Source of the DNA: Kingdonia uniflora
Taxonomy: Eukaryota; Streptophyta; Magnoliopsida; Ranunculales; Circaeasteraceae
DNA: 64,000 nt
Direction: 5' to 3'
Assembly (NCBI GenBank): GCA_014058105.1
Contig: JACGCM010001710.1
Span: 310,001 to 374,000, forward strand
A program made the position numbers and the translations under genes. The notes beneath the pieces were generated by a model. The model worked only from the letters and a program-made list of their open reading frames with translations. It was not told the origin of the DNA and made no database searches. Shown here in pieces: positions 22,240 to 32,475 of this stretch (position 1 is its first letter; each line of letters opens with the position of its first letter).

Positions 22240-24179
22240 GGTTTCTGGAGTCTGGGAGAACATGATATCAAGTTTGAACAACGTCATTCCGAAAAGGGTC
22301 AGGCTGTTGCCAATTTTGTCACGGATTTTCTAGTGGAAGATCTCGAGTGGAAAGAGAACGATCCTGGCCTTGCAGAAGAAAATCCAGAAGATCCACCCCC
22401 CATATCCTTTGACGAGTGAGCTGAATGGATTACAACGAAAGAGTGGAGACTTCTTACGGATGGATCAGCAGGACCCGTAGGGTCAGGAATCAGAATCGTA
22501 TTGATTACCCCTTCCAATGACAGAATTGAGAAATCGATCCGCCTAGATTTTAAGGCCTCAAATAATGTCACCGAATACGAAGCTCTCATTCATGGACTCG
22601 ATCTTGCTTTTGAGCTCGAAGTCTTCGACCTCTCCGTTTATGCAGATTCGCTACTCATGTCCACCACTACTCTGAGCAATATAAGAAGAATAGGAAGGTG
22701 ATAGAATACGTATCCCTCATTACAGATAGGATGGGCAAGTTCGCGAATGAAACTCTCAATTATCTTCCTCGAGGTGAAAATAGACACACCGATTCCTTGG
22801 CATATCTGGTCGGGGTCTTGGGTACAGAAGTTTGATATCTCCAAATTGAAATTGTTTTAACCCCCAACATTGATCGTATTTCAGTATGCACGATCAACAC
22901 TGGGGGCAATAAAGGGGGAGATGACAATTGGCGAAAGCATTTCTTAGCCTACCTCAGCGTCGACAACAGTTGCAATGGACCACTTCCAGAGGATCCAAAA
23001 GAACGCCGACAGTTGATCAACAACTCAAAGCGCTACACAAATCAGAATGGTACGTTATGCCGTCTTTTCGTCACAAGGCCTTATCTAAAATGCCTCTCTA
23101 AATCCAAAGCAGATGAAATGCTCTGCGAATTACATGAAGGGACTTGTGGCTCCCATGCCACAGGTCGATCACTAGAAAATAGAGTTATTACACAAGGAGT
23201 ATTCTGGCCCGGCATCCGTAAGCAAGTAGAAGAGTACTCACGCAGATGCGATACCTGCCAACGACATGGACACATGATACGCGCCCCTGCGCTCAAACTT
23301 CATGCAAGCAAGGTGTTCTAGCCATTCAAAAGATGGGCACTTGATCTCGTCGGCGAGTTCCCTAACTCTCCAGGTAATCGTCGTCACCTCCTCGCAGCTG
23401 CCAATTATTTTACAAAATGGGTAGAAGCAGCTCCTCTATGTCAAACCAGAGAAGAAGAGGTCATCTCTTTTATCTGGGAACACATCATCACTCGGTTTGG
23501 GCTCCCCCACCTAATTTGTACCGATAATGGGCCCCAATTTGTTGGGGAAAAGATCATCACATTCCTCAACCAACACAATATCATTCACTCACCATCCAAT
23601 CCTTACTATCCTTGAGGAAACGGACAAGCCGAAATTACCAACAAAATCATCATTGATAGACTCATAAAATGTCTTCACTCACTGAATAAAAGGAATTGGA
23701 TTCGCGAACTGCCTCATGTCCTATGGGCATATCGTACCACTCTACGAGCATCAACAGGATACACTCCATTCCTCCTTGCCTGTGGAACTGAGACCGTCAT
23801 TCCATCTGAATATCATCACCCAGTTCAAGATCACGAGCTGACCGACGAAAAAAATGAGTTCGAGCTGGCTTGCAACCTCAATATGATTGATAAAACCAGG
23901 GAACACGTCATCGCTAACCTAGGCCGATATCATCATATGTTAGCCAGATCATACAACAACCGAGTCCGAGATAGTACCTTCCAAATCGACGATCTTGTCC
24001 TCAGAGAAATTCCTCAACATCGTAAAGAGCCTCACGCTGGAAAATTAGCCGACAACTGAGAGGGTTCATTCATTATCACAGGTCTCTCGGGCCTGAGATC
24101 ATATCATCTCATGACAGAAGAGGGAAACCCCATTTTAAATTTATGGAACACTAGGCGACTGAAACGATACTATCGTTAA
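22240..24179 (+). pseudogene. Tat-like pol: RT end, RNase H and integrase
   Basis: Starts in the RT/RNase H linker (LGEHDIKFEQRHSEKGQAVA, NFVTDFLVEDLEW). Next is a second RNase H with WRLLTDGSAGPVGSGI, ASNNVTEYEALIHGLDLA and VYADSLLM, supplying D, E and D of the active site. The integrase has an HHCC-type finger (HEGTCGSHATG..CDTCQRH) and a core with LDLVGEFP, CTDNGPQF and GNGQAEITNK, the D, D and E. It ends TRRLKRYYR. Stops stand at 23319 (KVF*PF), 23614 (YYP*GNG) and 24058 (DN*EG), each one transition from the expected W or Q/R codon. Protease and most of RT are absent, so the copy cannot move by itself. Confidence 0.9.
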
Positions 24180-24372
24180 GCATCTTACTACTCTAATTTT
24201 ATTTCTCGCTTTTGTTTTTCAATTCTAAAAGTGAGATATTCAACTCCATCCAATGTAAATTATGAACTTATCGATAAAACTTCTAAGTTTTTCATAACAT
24301 CTCTCTACTTACGTAGATTCAACCACATTATATAGATCAGAGTATAGATAATACTAGCTTTCCATCGATCTA

Positions 24373-25016
24373 ATACCAGTTAAATCAAGGATAACACTTA
24401 GTTTGGTTGACTCTACTAAATCTCTGCGATCGAAGCAAGTGTAGAAACTTGTTTTATATCAAAGACTCTACCAAACAAGAGATAAGGCAAAGGTCATACT
24501 AGTCTTCATCTTTTTTAACTTGTTTGGGTCATTATACCAGTTAAATCAAGGATAATACTTGGTTTGGCTGACTCTACTAAATCTCTGCGATTGAAGCAAG
24601 TGTAGAAACTTGTTTTATATCAAAGACTCTACCAAACAGGAGATAAGGCAAAGGCCATACTAGTCTTCATCTTTTTCAGCTTGTTTGGGTCATTATACCA
24701 GTTAAATCAAGGATAACACTTGGTTTGGCTGACTCTACTAAATCTCTGCGATTGAGGCGAGTATAGAAACTTATCTTATATCAAGCACTCTAGCAGACAT
24801 AAGATACGGCAAAAATAATACTAGCCTTCATCTCTTTCAATATGTCTGCAACATTCTTACAGTTAAATCAAAAGTCACTTGATTCGACTGGCTCAACCCG
24901 CTTCTGCGATTAGAACATGTGTAAAAACTTGCTATATATCAAAGACCCCACCAGATACAAGATAAAGCAAAGATCATACTAGCTTTCATTTATTTCAATG
25001 TGTTTGCGACAGATAC
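24373..25016. repeat. Four tandem copies of a 161-bp unit in the Tat 3' region
   Basis: Units start with ATACCAGTTAAATCAAGGAT at 24373, 24534 and 24695, and with a diverged CTTACAGTTAAATCA at about 24856. Each runs through CTCTACTAAATCTCTGCGAT and ATCAAAGACTCTACC to TTGTTTGGGTCATT. The first two are nearly identical and the last is clearly diverged, so expansion went on recently at the left side. A weaker partial copy may precede 24373. Confidence 0.92.
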
Positions 25017-25042
25017 AATTTATTTTTCATGTCAAATTCATA

Positions 25043-28000
25043 TTACAAGGGATTCTTTCCTACCGATGAGGTGTCAGCAGGGATTCCCCCGTTAGCAAGA
25101 GGCTGAACTCTCAATTCACGAATTACAGCAGCTCTGCCCTGCTTTATCATCTCCGCAGATCGAGGCCCTAAATAGGCTTCCATAAAGGATATACAGTTCC
25201 CCCGATTTATATTCACTCTACAATTGTATCCCTTATCCGACAGACTTTTGAACAAGGTATCTCGTTCTAACTCAAGTCTTTTTACTTCCTCTACAAAATA
25301 TGCAGCAATCGACTTTAACAGGTCAGAACTTGATACATTGGATACGACCATCATTACAAATTTCGATCTCAACTTCTTGAGGCGTGCCTCCAAATTAGCG
25401 TATAATTTTTTTTTGATAGATCGGCTCCATGTCTAACCGAGAATCAATAGATATGTTTTCCTCTAATTTCGTCACATATTTGGTTGATTTAGCCAAATTC
25501 TTGGCCTCTAGGTCCACCGCCTGAGCACGAATTCTCTTGATTTCTACATTCAACTCTTCCCTAATCGGAATATCCTTTAATAAGTCATATTTCTTCTTCA
25601 TCAACATCTTCTTTGCCTGGATTTTCCCTTCCAGGACTTTCTCCCTATTAAGAGCAGTATCCAACTTATGCTGGCATTCCCTTAAGCTTGCATTACCTCT
25701 CTGTGCATGTCCTTGTATTCGAGCTACATCACCTTCCAGCTCTCTAATTCGTCTTGATAAACTCACTACATCCTCTCAAACTAGAGGAATTTGAACATCC
25801 CTTTTACTCCCCCTTGAACACTCTCCAGATTCTGCTTTCTTGACACGTGCGTTGGCTTGCGCCAGTTCGACCTTTAATCGAGCCACTATCTTATTATGAT
25901 CATTACATCTTTGTTACATCTCCCAAAATTCCATATCCTTTGCAGGTAAAACTATATGCATGTGTTCCACTACAGCCTCCTAGGCCGACAGATTCTCTCG
26001 AGCTACTTTCAGCTCGTTATCCTTTTCCACCAGAATCTGCTTCAGTCGGTCCAACTACTCCTACAATTTTGGAGATCAGCCCGAAATTGCCCTTATGATC
26101 TTTCTGGCGCCTGAATACGATACTGAGCCATTTCAACTGACCTATTCTTTGACATCAGAATGTCAATCTGACTCTAAAATTTTGCGACTTGTTCCTTCAT
26201 CTCTGCAAGCTCTTTTGACCCTTTGCCGATCTCGAACTCTTTCTCCTCGAGCTTACGACTGAGGTCGACAACAGCCTGACTTGCCTCAACATATTTGAAG
26301 TGAAATTTCACGTGCTGGTCTTCTCTGTCCTCACTCGCTCCCCTTATCCTATCGAACTCCTCTGCAAATTCTCAGTTACATTGGAGCACTTCATCTTTGC
26401 GCGAGCGAACTGAATCCAACTTGACCTACACAATATAAATATATTATATACAGTTCAATCATACACGCATATAGATACAACTCATTTCTACAAGGTATCT
26501 AATTTCTAATATCTACTGTGTACGATTACTTTTAGACTTAATGTCAAAGTGCCTACTCAGCAAAATACTTCAGGCCATGTACTTCAGTATCTCAGGTACA
26601 CATTTCCTATATGCCACTATCTACATTTATATATATATAATGTATAAGCCTGAAGGCCTTTTTTGATCTAACATACAGCTCCGCTTGCGAAGACAGCAAG
26701 GATGTAGAAATATCTTTCTCCCTTGCAAGCTCAGTCTCTAAGTCTTTTATCCTGAGATTAATTTCTCTATATGCCTACAAGAGAATTACAGAAAAACTCA
26801 GACTACGAGTCTATTAAATATACACAATCCAACAGTTTACAATACATATCGAATATGTTTATACAAATTCATTTCCCTACCCTACCTGCTCAGTCTCACC
26901 CTCGAGGTGTTCGGTGTCGTCCCCTTGATTATCAATCACAGTCTGACGGGAGACACCATCTAACCCATCCACAACTCCAACCGCGACCTCATCTATCTCT
27001 TCTTTATCTTCCTCCTCAATGTAGGTGTCTGCCTTAATGGCATCCACCTTCGCCTTCGAGTAACCCTTTGATATCAGATGGCGCCCAAGCCTGTCGTACT
27101 CCTCGGCCATCTTCTCCAGCTTGGATCCCGCCTCCACCTGTAGCTGCCCAATTGTTGTGGTATGAGAGACCTTCAGAGCCTCCAACTGCTTTGCATCCTT
27201 AGCAGCATCAATTTTCGCTCGAGTTAACTTTGTCTCAAGCTTGATCTTTATCTTCTCCAACTCCCAGCCAGTGCCCCTTCACTAACCGAGCAACCTGTAT
27301 AATACATATCGACCTCAGCATCAGCTCGGCATACAATAAATATATTTCATATAATGATACACTGACCATCTTGCTCGTACCTTCCTCTCCGTGAAGGGCC
27401 GCCAGCCTGGTCCTTTCTTCTACCTCTTTAAAGTCGTCTAGAACAACAAGTCGCTCTTCGGTGACCTTCTCACCGGACTTCTCTAAAGATTCGACCCTCC
27501 TTCTTATTTCTTTAGTAGACTCACCACTTCCAGTGGTTTCATAGGCCGCCACAGACTTTAACATCCATTCTTTTTATATTTTTGAGTTATTTTGCTCGAC
27601 ATGATTGGTTCAGGCTTAACCAAACTCTATATTTCAAAGGACTTAGCAGAGTGAGTTTGACCTTCCACACCAGTTCCTCTCTTTTTTCCTTCGTTGACTC
27701 CCGCCATCAACCTGATTGACTGAGCCTTTTTCACCTTTTTTGACCTGCTATCAACTCTCTTCTTTCTGCTGAGACCTAGTCCTTCCAATACAAATTCGAG
27801 CTTAGCCTCCTCCTCAGTAGCCTCATCCAACAATGACTATTTCCTCTTGACGTGGGATTTCATACCTGCAATTCACAACATCAATTCATTATCAACTACA
27901 AGTATCAGTTCAAGTATATCAATATATTATTTATGTATGGCAATACTTACTTTGTTTTACAGTTCTAAACTGAAGATCTAGAGGTTCTTCATCATCTCTC

Positions 28001-29105
28001 TGAAGGCAATTACCCTTCACCCATATGACGTTGTCATTCCAAGTTTGACCTGTTGAATTAAGATCGAAGAAATGAGGCCGAGTTATGCTCGTACAAAAAT
28101 ATGCCTCACCACTAGCACGATAATTCTTTACCCCATAGAATTGTAGCACATCCTCAGGGGATATCCTCCTTACTTTCCCCTCGTTCTCCCACTTCTCATT
28201 CAGATGATCGCATACATTTATTACCTCCCACATGTTCCCATTCAATTGAACAGAACATGCCCCAATTGCATTCATGATCCCCTTTGCCAAATTGGTCAAA
28301 GGAAGACTCAACTCGTACTCTAATTGAGACAGGTAACACACAAAACCTTCATCAAGGTCACTCCGAACACCCCCATCAAAATATTCTAACAAGATCGATT
28401 CGTCTATACCCCTATCTCATTTTTCCACTTCTAAATCGGCCAACAGATAAAAATACTCTTCCCTCACCGTTATTGTGCAACCCCTAAAGTGCCTACTGAC
28501 ATACTCTCCACAATTACCCCATGTCCCTCCTACAGTGGCCTTGGCCTTATAAAATTCTCTAAAGGGATCCGAACTGGGAGAATAAGATATCATGTTGGCC
28601 AGGATAACCAAGAAATTGTTCCAATCCTACTTCAACCTCACCATCATACTCCATCGTCCGACCGGAGGTCGACACCTCATTAACAGGTACACAACCCATA
28701 TCAACAACAATTTCTACAGGCAAAGTTTTGACCTACACAATTTCCTCACACGCTTGACCTACAAACAAGTTCAGGTATCTCCCATTACTTCGTATAAATC
28801 GTTCATATATGTTCAACATATATCTTTAACATATTCTGTGTATATACACTATACAGTTATTGCCATATGGTTGATGTTAAGATTTACTTCAAAATAAAAA
28901 TAATTATGATTTGCACAAACACATATATATCCCACACGTCTCTACTAACCTTCAGAATCCGAGTAGGAATCTGCAGTAGCGCTAAGCCCCTCCCTCACAA
29001 CACTGCTGTATAGCCACCTGCGTGATCCAGTATCTGTTACTCTCCTCGACCGTTGATCGCCCTCATCTAACTCCTTATCAAGTCCTCTGTAATTTTTTTA
29101 CGTCC
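25043..29105 (-). pseudogene. Long antisense, multi-exon gene of the Tat-like element (aORF1)
   Basis: Antisense to gag-pol. The order on the minus strand is: a start exon ending ADSYSDSEG|GTTAGT (about 28951); a domain exon 28730-27955 (SYSPSSDPFREFYKA, GGTWGNCGEYVSRHFRGCT, LEYFDGGVRSDLDEGFVCYL, GVKNYRASGEAYFCTSITRP) ending AAACAAA|GTAAGT; a Lys-rich exon (from TTGCAG|GTATGAAATC, EEEAKLEFVLEGLGLSRKKR); and then mostly coiled-coil exons (ESTKEIRRRVESLEKSGEKV; AYREINLRIKDLETELAREK at 26775-26655; RRIRELEGDVARIQGHAQRG). It also holds the acidic YSKAKVDAIKADTYIEEEDK..VVDGLDGVS block and a C-terminal end LRSKFVMMVVSNVSS..SVGKNPL. It resembles the gypsy-type 'putative transposase' (Transposase_28-like) proteins common in plant databases. 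A TGA replaces a Trp codon near 28420, and other shifts mark decay. Its biochemical role is unknown. Confidence 0.7.
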
Positions 29106-29701
29106 CTCTCTTTGTGCTATCCAAATTTTTTTGAAGTTGAAAAATGTTTGAATGATGAAGAAGAAGTACTATTTATCCTTTCTCTCTCTAGCAGCTGGCA
29201 TTTATTATGCCTCGCACGACCCGTCCTCGGTTTTGGAATCGAGGCGACCTTTTCCTTATCCATATCAGACGTTTTGTACCTTTTTAATAAAACAAACTTT
29301 CCATCATTACCCCTCCCCTTATATTTTAACATATTCTTCTCTCCTATCTCTATATCTTTTTCTGACCTTCCCACACTCATGACGATTCACACTACACGTT
29401 ATTAAATTTCTCAGCTTTACATACAAAAAAAACTAGAAGCTTCTGCATTTCATCCTTTTTATACCATACTTATAGTAAAGTGATGTCATTTTCAAAGCTA
29501 ACAAATTTTTCAAAAGTATTTAAAATCTTTATCGTAACAGTTTTCAAATGGCATTTGCAACTATAGAGGATACTATTGATTTGCATTATTTTCTGTTCAC
29601 ATTTAACAAACTTATTTTTATGATAAACGCATTTTTACAACATCACATCTGAAATAGACTTAATAACCTTAAACACCACGTCCGATCATACCACCACTCA
29701 A
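29106..29701. other. Leader or intergenic stretch inside the Tat-like element
   Basis: Open frames on both strands overlap here, but none resembles a known domain. On the minus strand it lies just before aORF1 and contains TCTCTTTC-like pyrimidine runs (plus strand view), so it may be the promoter and leader of aORF1. Confidence 0.3.
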
Positions 29702-29983
29702 TCAGCCATCTTCAAATTCAATCTCGACCTCAGCAATCAATTTAACCATTTCTTCACGAGCTGCAGGGTCCAACACCAACACACAAAAGCATACCTCATA
29801 GAAATATTGGGCATACTCACGTTCCCTACTCCTTACATCTAATCCTTCGAGTTGACACTCCCTCACTGGTAACTCAGCATCAGAACCAAACACACCAAAA
29901 ATCCTTTCACGCACTTCAGTTATCTTTATAGCCAATTGTTCTTCCGCGGCGTACCGAATCCTTTGAGATCAAGTCCGTACCAT
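29702..29983 (-). pseudogene. Second antisense ORF of the Tat-like element (aORF2)
   Basis: From ATG at 29983: MVRT, TGA (one transition from CGA), SQRIRYAAEEQLAIKITEVR, then ERIFGVFGSDAELPVRECQL, EGLDVRSREREYAQYFYEVC, ending LIAEVEIEFEDG. The protein is about 94 aa, mixed charged, with no membrane segment. No known family came to mind. Apart from the TGA the frame is clean, which suggests that it was a real small protein. Confidence 0.5.
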
Positions 29984-30383
29984 CCTAACCTCTTCTCTAC
30001 CTTCATAAATCTTCCTACCCTTTATGTTATATATATATATATATGACATTCAAACTGTCCCCCTCAAAACAACGTGCGTTTTACCTTGTATCTCCCAACA
30101 GAAAACCCAAGAATCATGGAAAAAATAATTGCACTTATCTCTTCCTTCGAGCTCGTCCGTTATATTACTTTCTAGGTCAAGCATATTCTGTCTAGATTTC
30201 TTATTTCATAAAACTCTATTAGATCGAATTTGTGAAGTACACAAATCTTAAACACTTTTTCGCCTCCACTATTTTTAACACACATTACACGTTCTACTTA
30301 CATCACAACATTCTTAAAGCTCAATTTCTATATATATACAACACAGGTAATCAAATGTCCAATTTTATTCATATCAACAACTG

Positions 30384-30668
30384 TTACACATATGAAGCCT
30401 GAACATTGTCCGAACATTGTCCTCCGCCAGAGTACGGAGACAATCCCAACGTTCCTCGCCTTTTCAAGATGATAACATGAAACCTCCACTTACAATAAAA
30501 TTCTTCCTCAGCTTTAACCGCTTCCTCTTCTGACATACCTTGATAAATCGGAGGAACAGGAGCAAGAATAGACAACTCCAGGGATTGGTCACTAAAGTAC
30601 TTCAACTTCAACCTTTACATTTCAGTCGCTATCTACTCTTCAAGAACCATCATCCGAGTCTTCACCAT
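30384..30668 (-). pseudogene. Third antisense ORF of the Tat-like element (aORF3)
   Basis: From ATG at 30668: MVKTRMMVLEE, stop, IATEM, stop, RLKLKYFSDQSLELSILAPV, then PPIYQGMSEEEAVKAEEEFY, CKWRFHVIILKRRGTLGLSP, ending QASYV. About 94 codons with two stops near the start. Function unknown. Its place between aORF2 and the 3' LTR suggests a set of antisense genes read from the 3' end. Confidence 0.45.
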
Positions 30669-31005
30669 TTCAAAAAATGTTCAAGTTTCAGAATAAGTTA
30701 CGCAAGCAGGCACTATTTCAAAGATTTGCTACAGGTACTATTTATATAACCCTGCATTTATTGTGCAAGTACGTTTTCCCAAGCATCATCATTTATTACA
30801 AACTCAATTATTCAATCGTAACCGTTACATACATCAGCATCCACATCATCATTTAATACCCATCACTTCCCAATATCATATAATTTCTATCAAGTCAACG
30901 TAATCATTACTCCGTGTCAAATTTTAAAGATTTAATCAATTACCTGTTACCCTTAGATTCTTTCTCAACCAAAGCCACTCGTGACTTCGGTTGCAAGGGG
31001 GCGAT

Positions 31006-31620
31006 TATAGGGACCTATCCCTCGATCTCACCTAAATCAGGTTTTCGCCAGTTCGATTTATTACCCTGATTTCAGGCTTACGCATTTATTAACATAACTC
31101 CTCCAGTTAATATTTCAACCAACCCCACGAACTAGTGAAGAACGTGGGTCGAGCTTATACCGAAGAGCCTGAACAAGTTAAAGACACTTGTCTCTCACAA
31201 ACTCGTAAGTTATTCAGTCAACCGCCACTAACCACATTGTTCAGAAAATATGCTTCAACACGATGAAGAGTTGCGGAGAACACCTATATAAAGAAGAAGT
31301 TTTATAAGAAACAGGGACCCAGAAAAATTACATAAGAAATCGCTTGTCTAGATTCTCAAACTATTCAAGCTTCTTAGTTGCAAGATTCAAGTATTTCTAA
31401 ACTTAGAGATCACTTGTAATAAAATGCCTACCTCAATCACTAAAAATACTTTTACCAAAAATCTTCTACTCGAGGTCGTGGTTTTTTATCTATTCAGAGG
31501 TTTTCCACGCTAAAATCCACATGTGTCATTTTCTTGTTTGTCACTAGAATATTGTTACATGTTCATTGGTGTGATAGCGAATTTCAAGCCATTCCGAGCT
31601 TACAAAATTTGGCCATCACA
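31006..31620 (+). repeat. 3' LTR of the Tat-like element
   Basis: Preceded by the purine tract AAGGGGGCGA and ends GGCCATCACA next to GCAGT. Aligned by eye, it differs from the 5' LTR by scattered substitutions, mostly transitions. Confidence 0.92.
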
Positions 31621-31891
31621 GCAGTAACTTCACCCTTTCATCAAAACCAAGTCATTAATGTCTTATAAGCTATCAATGTAGGAGTAACACTAGTCCTCAT
31701 TATCTGATTAAAGACTATAAGGGCATCATCATCCCTACCAACCTTTTGAAGCCCATCTATAAGAGTTTTATATGTAACAGCATCGGGATTTAGAATACCT
31801 GAAACCCAGTTTGGGACAACCCTCCAAATACTATTTCTTTATCATCTCCTCATATTATAATCATCAACGATTATTGGGTCTGCCTCCTTAT
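31621..31891 (-). pseudogene. P-class PPR protein, middle part
   Basis: On the minus strand: GILNPDAVTYKTLIDGLQKV, then GRDDDALIVFNQIMRTSVTP and TLIAYKTLM, one full PPR repeat and the start of a second, then two stops (TGATGA) and KGEVTA, which joins across the Tat element to AFNIWLEYVKC. Upstream, KEADPIIVDDYNMRR can be read in the frame that continues from the host bases at 36646-36689. This island of host sequence lies between two retrotransposons. Confidence 0.75.
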
Positions 31892-32433
31892 TGTTGGGTG
31901 TGAACTCGAACTGATGAAGAAGGAAATTGTCGAAGAACAGTTGAAGTCGTTCAAATGGAAATGGAAGTCGTTCGAACGAGTTGTTGTTTTCTAGGGCTGG
32001 AGACCAACTATCGTTAAAGTTGTTTGAATGAGCTTGGAGTCATTCGAACGAGCTATGTGCAGGTTTACCTTGGATTCTATTATAAGGCGTTGAGTTTGCC
32101 TCGAGATCCGTTCTACTTGTATTTTAGTTCCTTAGCATACAAAGGAGACTTAGTTTATTTGTTTAAGCAACCTTTCTCTGTGTGAGTTTAATTCTAGAGA
32201 CCTAGAATTTGAGAGACTCTATTAAAGCTTGAGAAGCTTGGAGAGATCATTGTAACCTGTTTGCTTATCATAGTGGATTGTTCTCGGGGAGTAATTTTTT
32301 ATCCGTAAGGGTTTTCTACTTCCCTCCTCCGGGTAAATCATTGTGTTCTTTCTTTCGTATAATTTCTTATTAGCATTTTTATTTATCGTTCTTGGGGTGA
32401 GGGATTAGGATTATCTACCCTTGATTCCTAACA
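31892..32433 (+). repeat. 5' LTR of the Copia element at 31.9 kb
   Basis: TGTTGGGTGTGAAC to GATTCCTAACA. It carries two TTCGAACGA palindrome copies and several decayed ones. About 75 bp shorter than the 3' LTR, the length difference lying within the palindrome cluster. Confidence 0.92.
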
Positions 32434-32435
32434 AC

Positions 32436-32447
32436 TGGTATCAGAGC
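32436..32447 (+). other. Primer-binding site (tRNA-iMet type)
   Basis: TGGTATCAGAGC two bases after the LTR, a perfect complement to the initiator-Met tRNA 3' end used by most plant Copia elements. Confidence 0.95.
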
Positions 32448-32475
32448 ATAAGTTAGGGCTTGTGTGATTATAGCA

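Larger units (their letters stand above)
21068..31620 (+). mobile_element. Tat-like Ty3/Gypsy retrotransposon, 10.55 kb
   Basis: Two LTRs of about 616 bp with the same borders, GCAGT duplications outside (21063-21067 and 31621-31625), a primer-binding site starting TGGCGCCGT and a purine tract AAGGGGGCGA before the 3' LTR define a complete insertion. The sense strand has gag, RNase H and integrase; protease and most of RT are deleted. Between integrase and 3' LTR lie about 6.8 kb with four 161-bp tandem repeats and antisense, intron-bearing ORFs, an arrangement known for the plant Tat/Ogre lineage. It sits inside the PPR gene in the opposite orientation. Confidence 0.93.

Noticed and set aside
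24373..25016. CRISPR array
   Set aside because: The repeats are contiguous 161-bp units without spacers, in a plant retrotransposon.
29022..29405. 127-codon plus-strand frame in the Tat-like element
   Set aside because: Low-complexity Leu/Ser/Phe text opposite another frame, with no domain; probably a shadow of the antisense leader.
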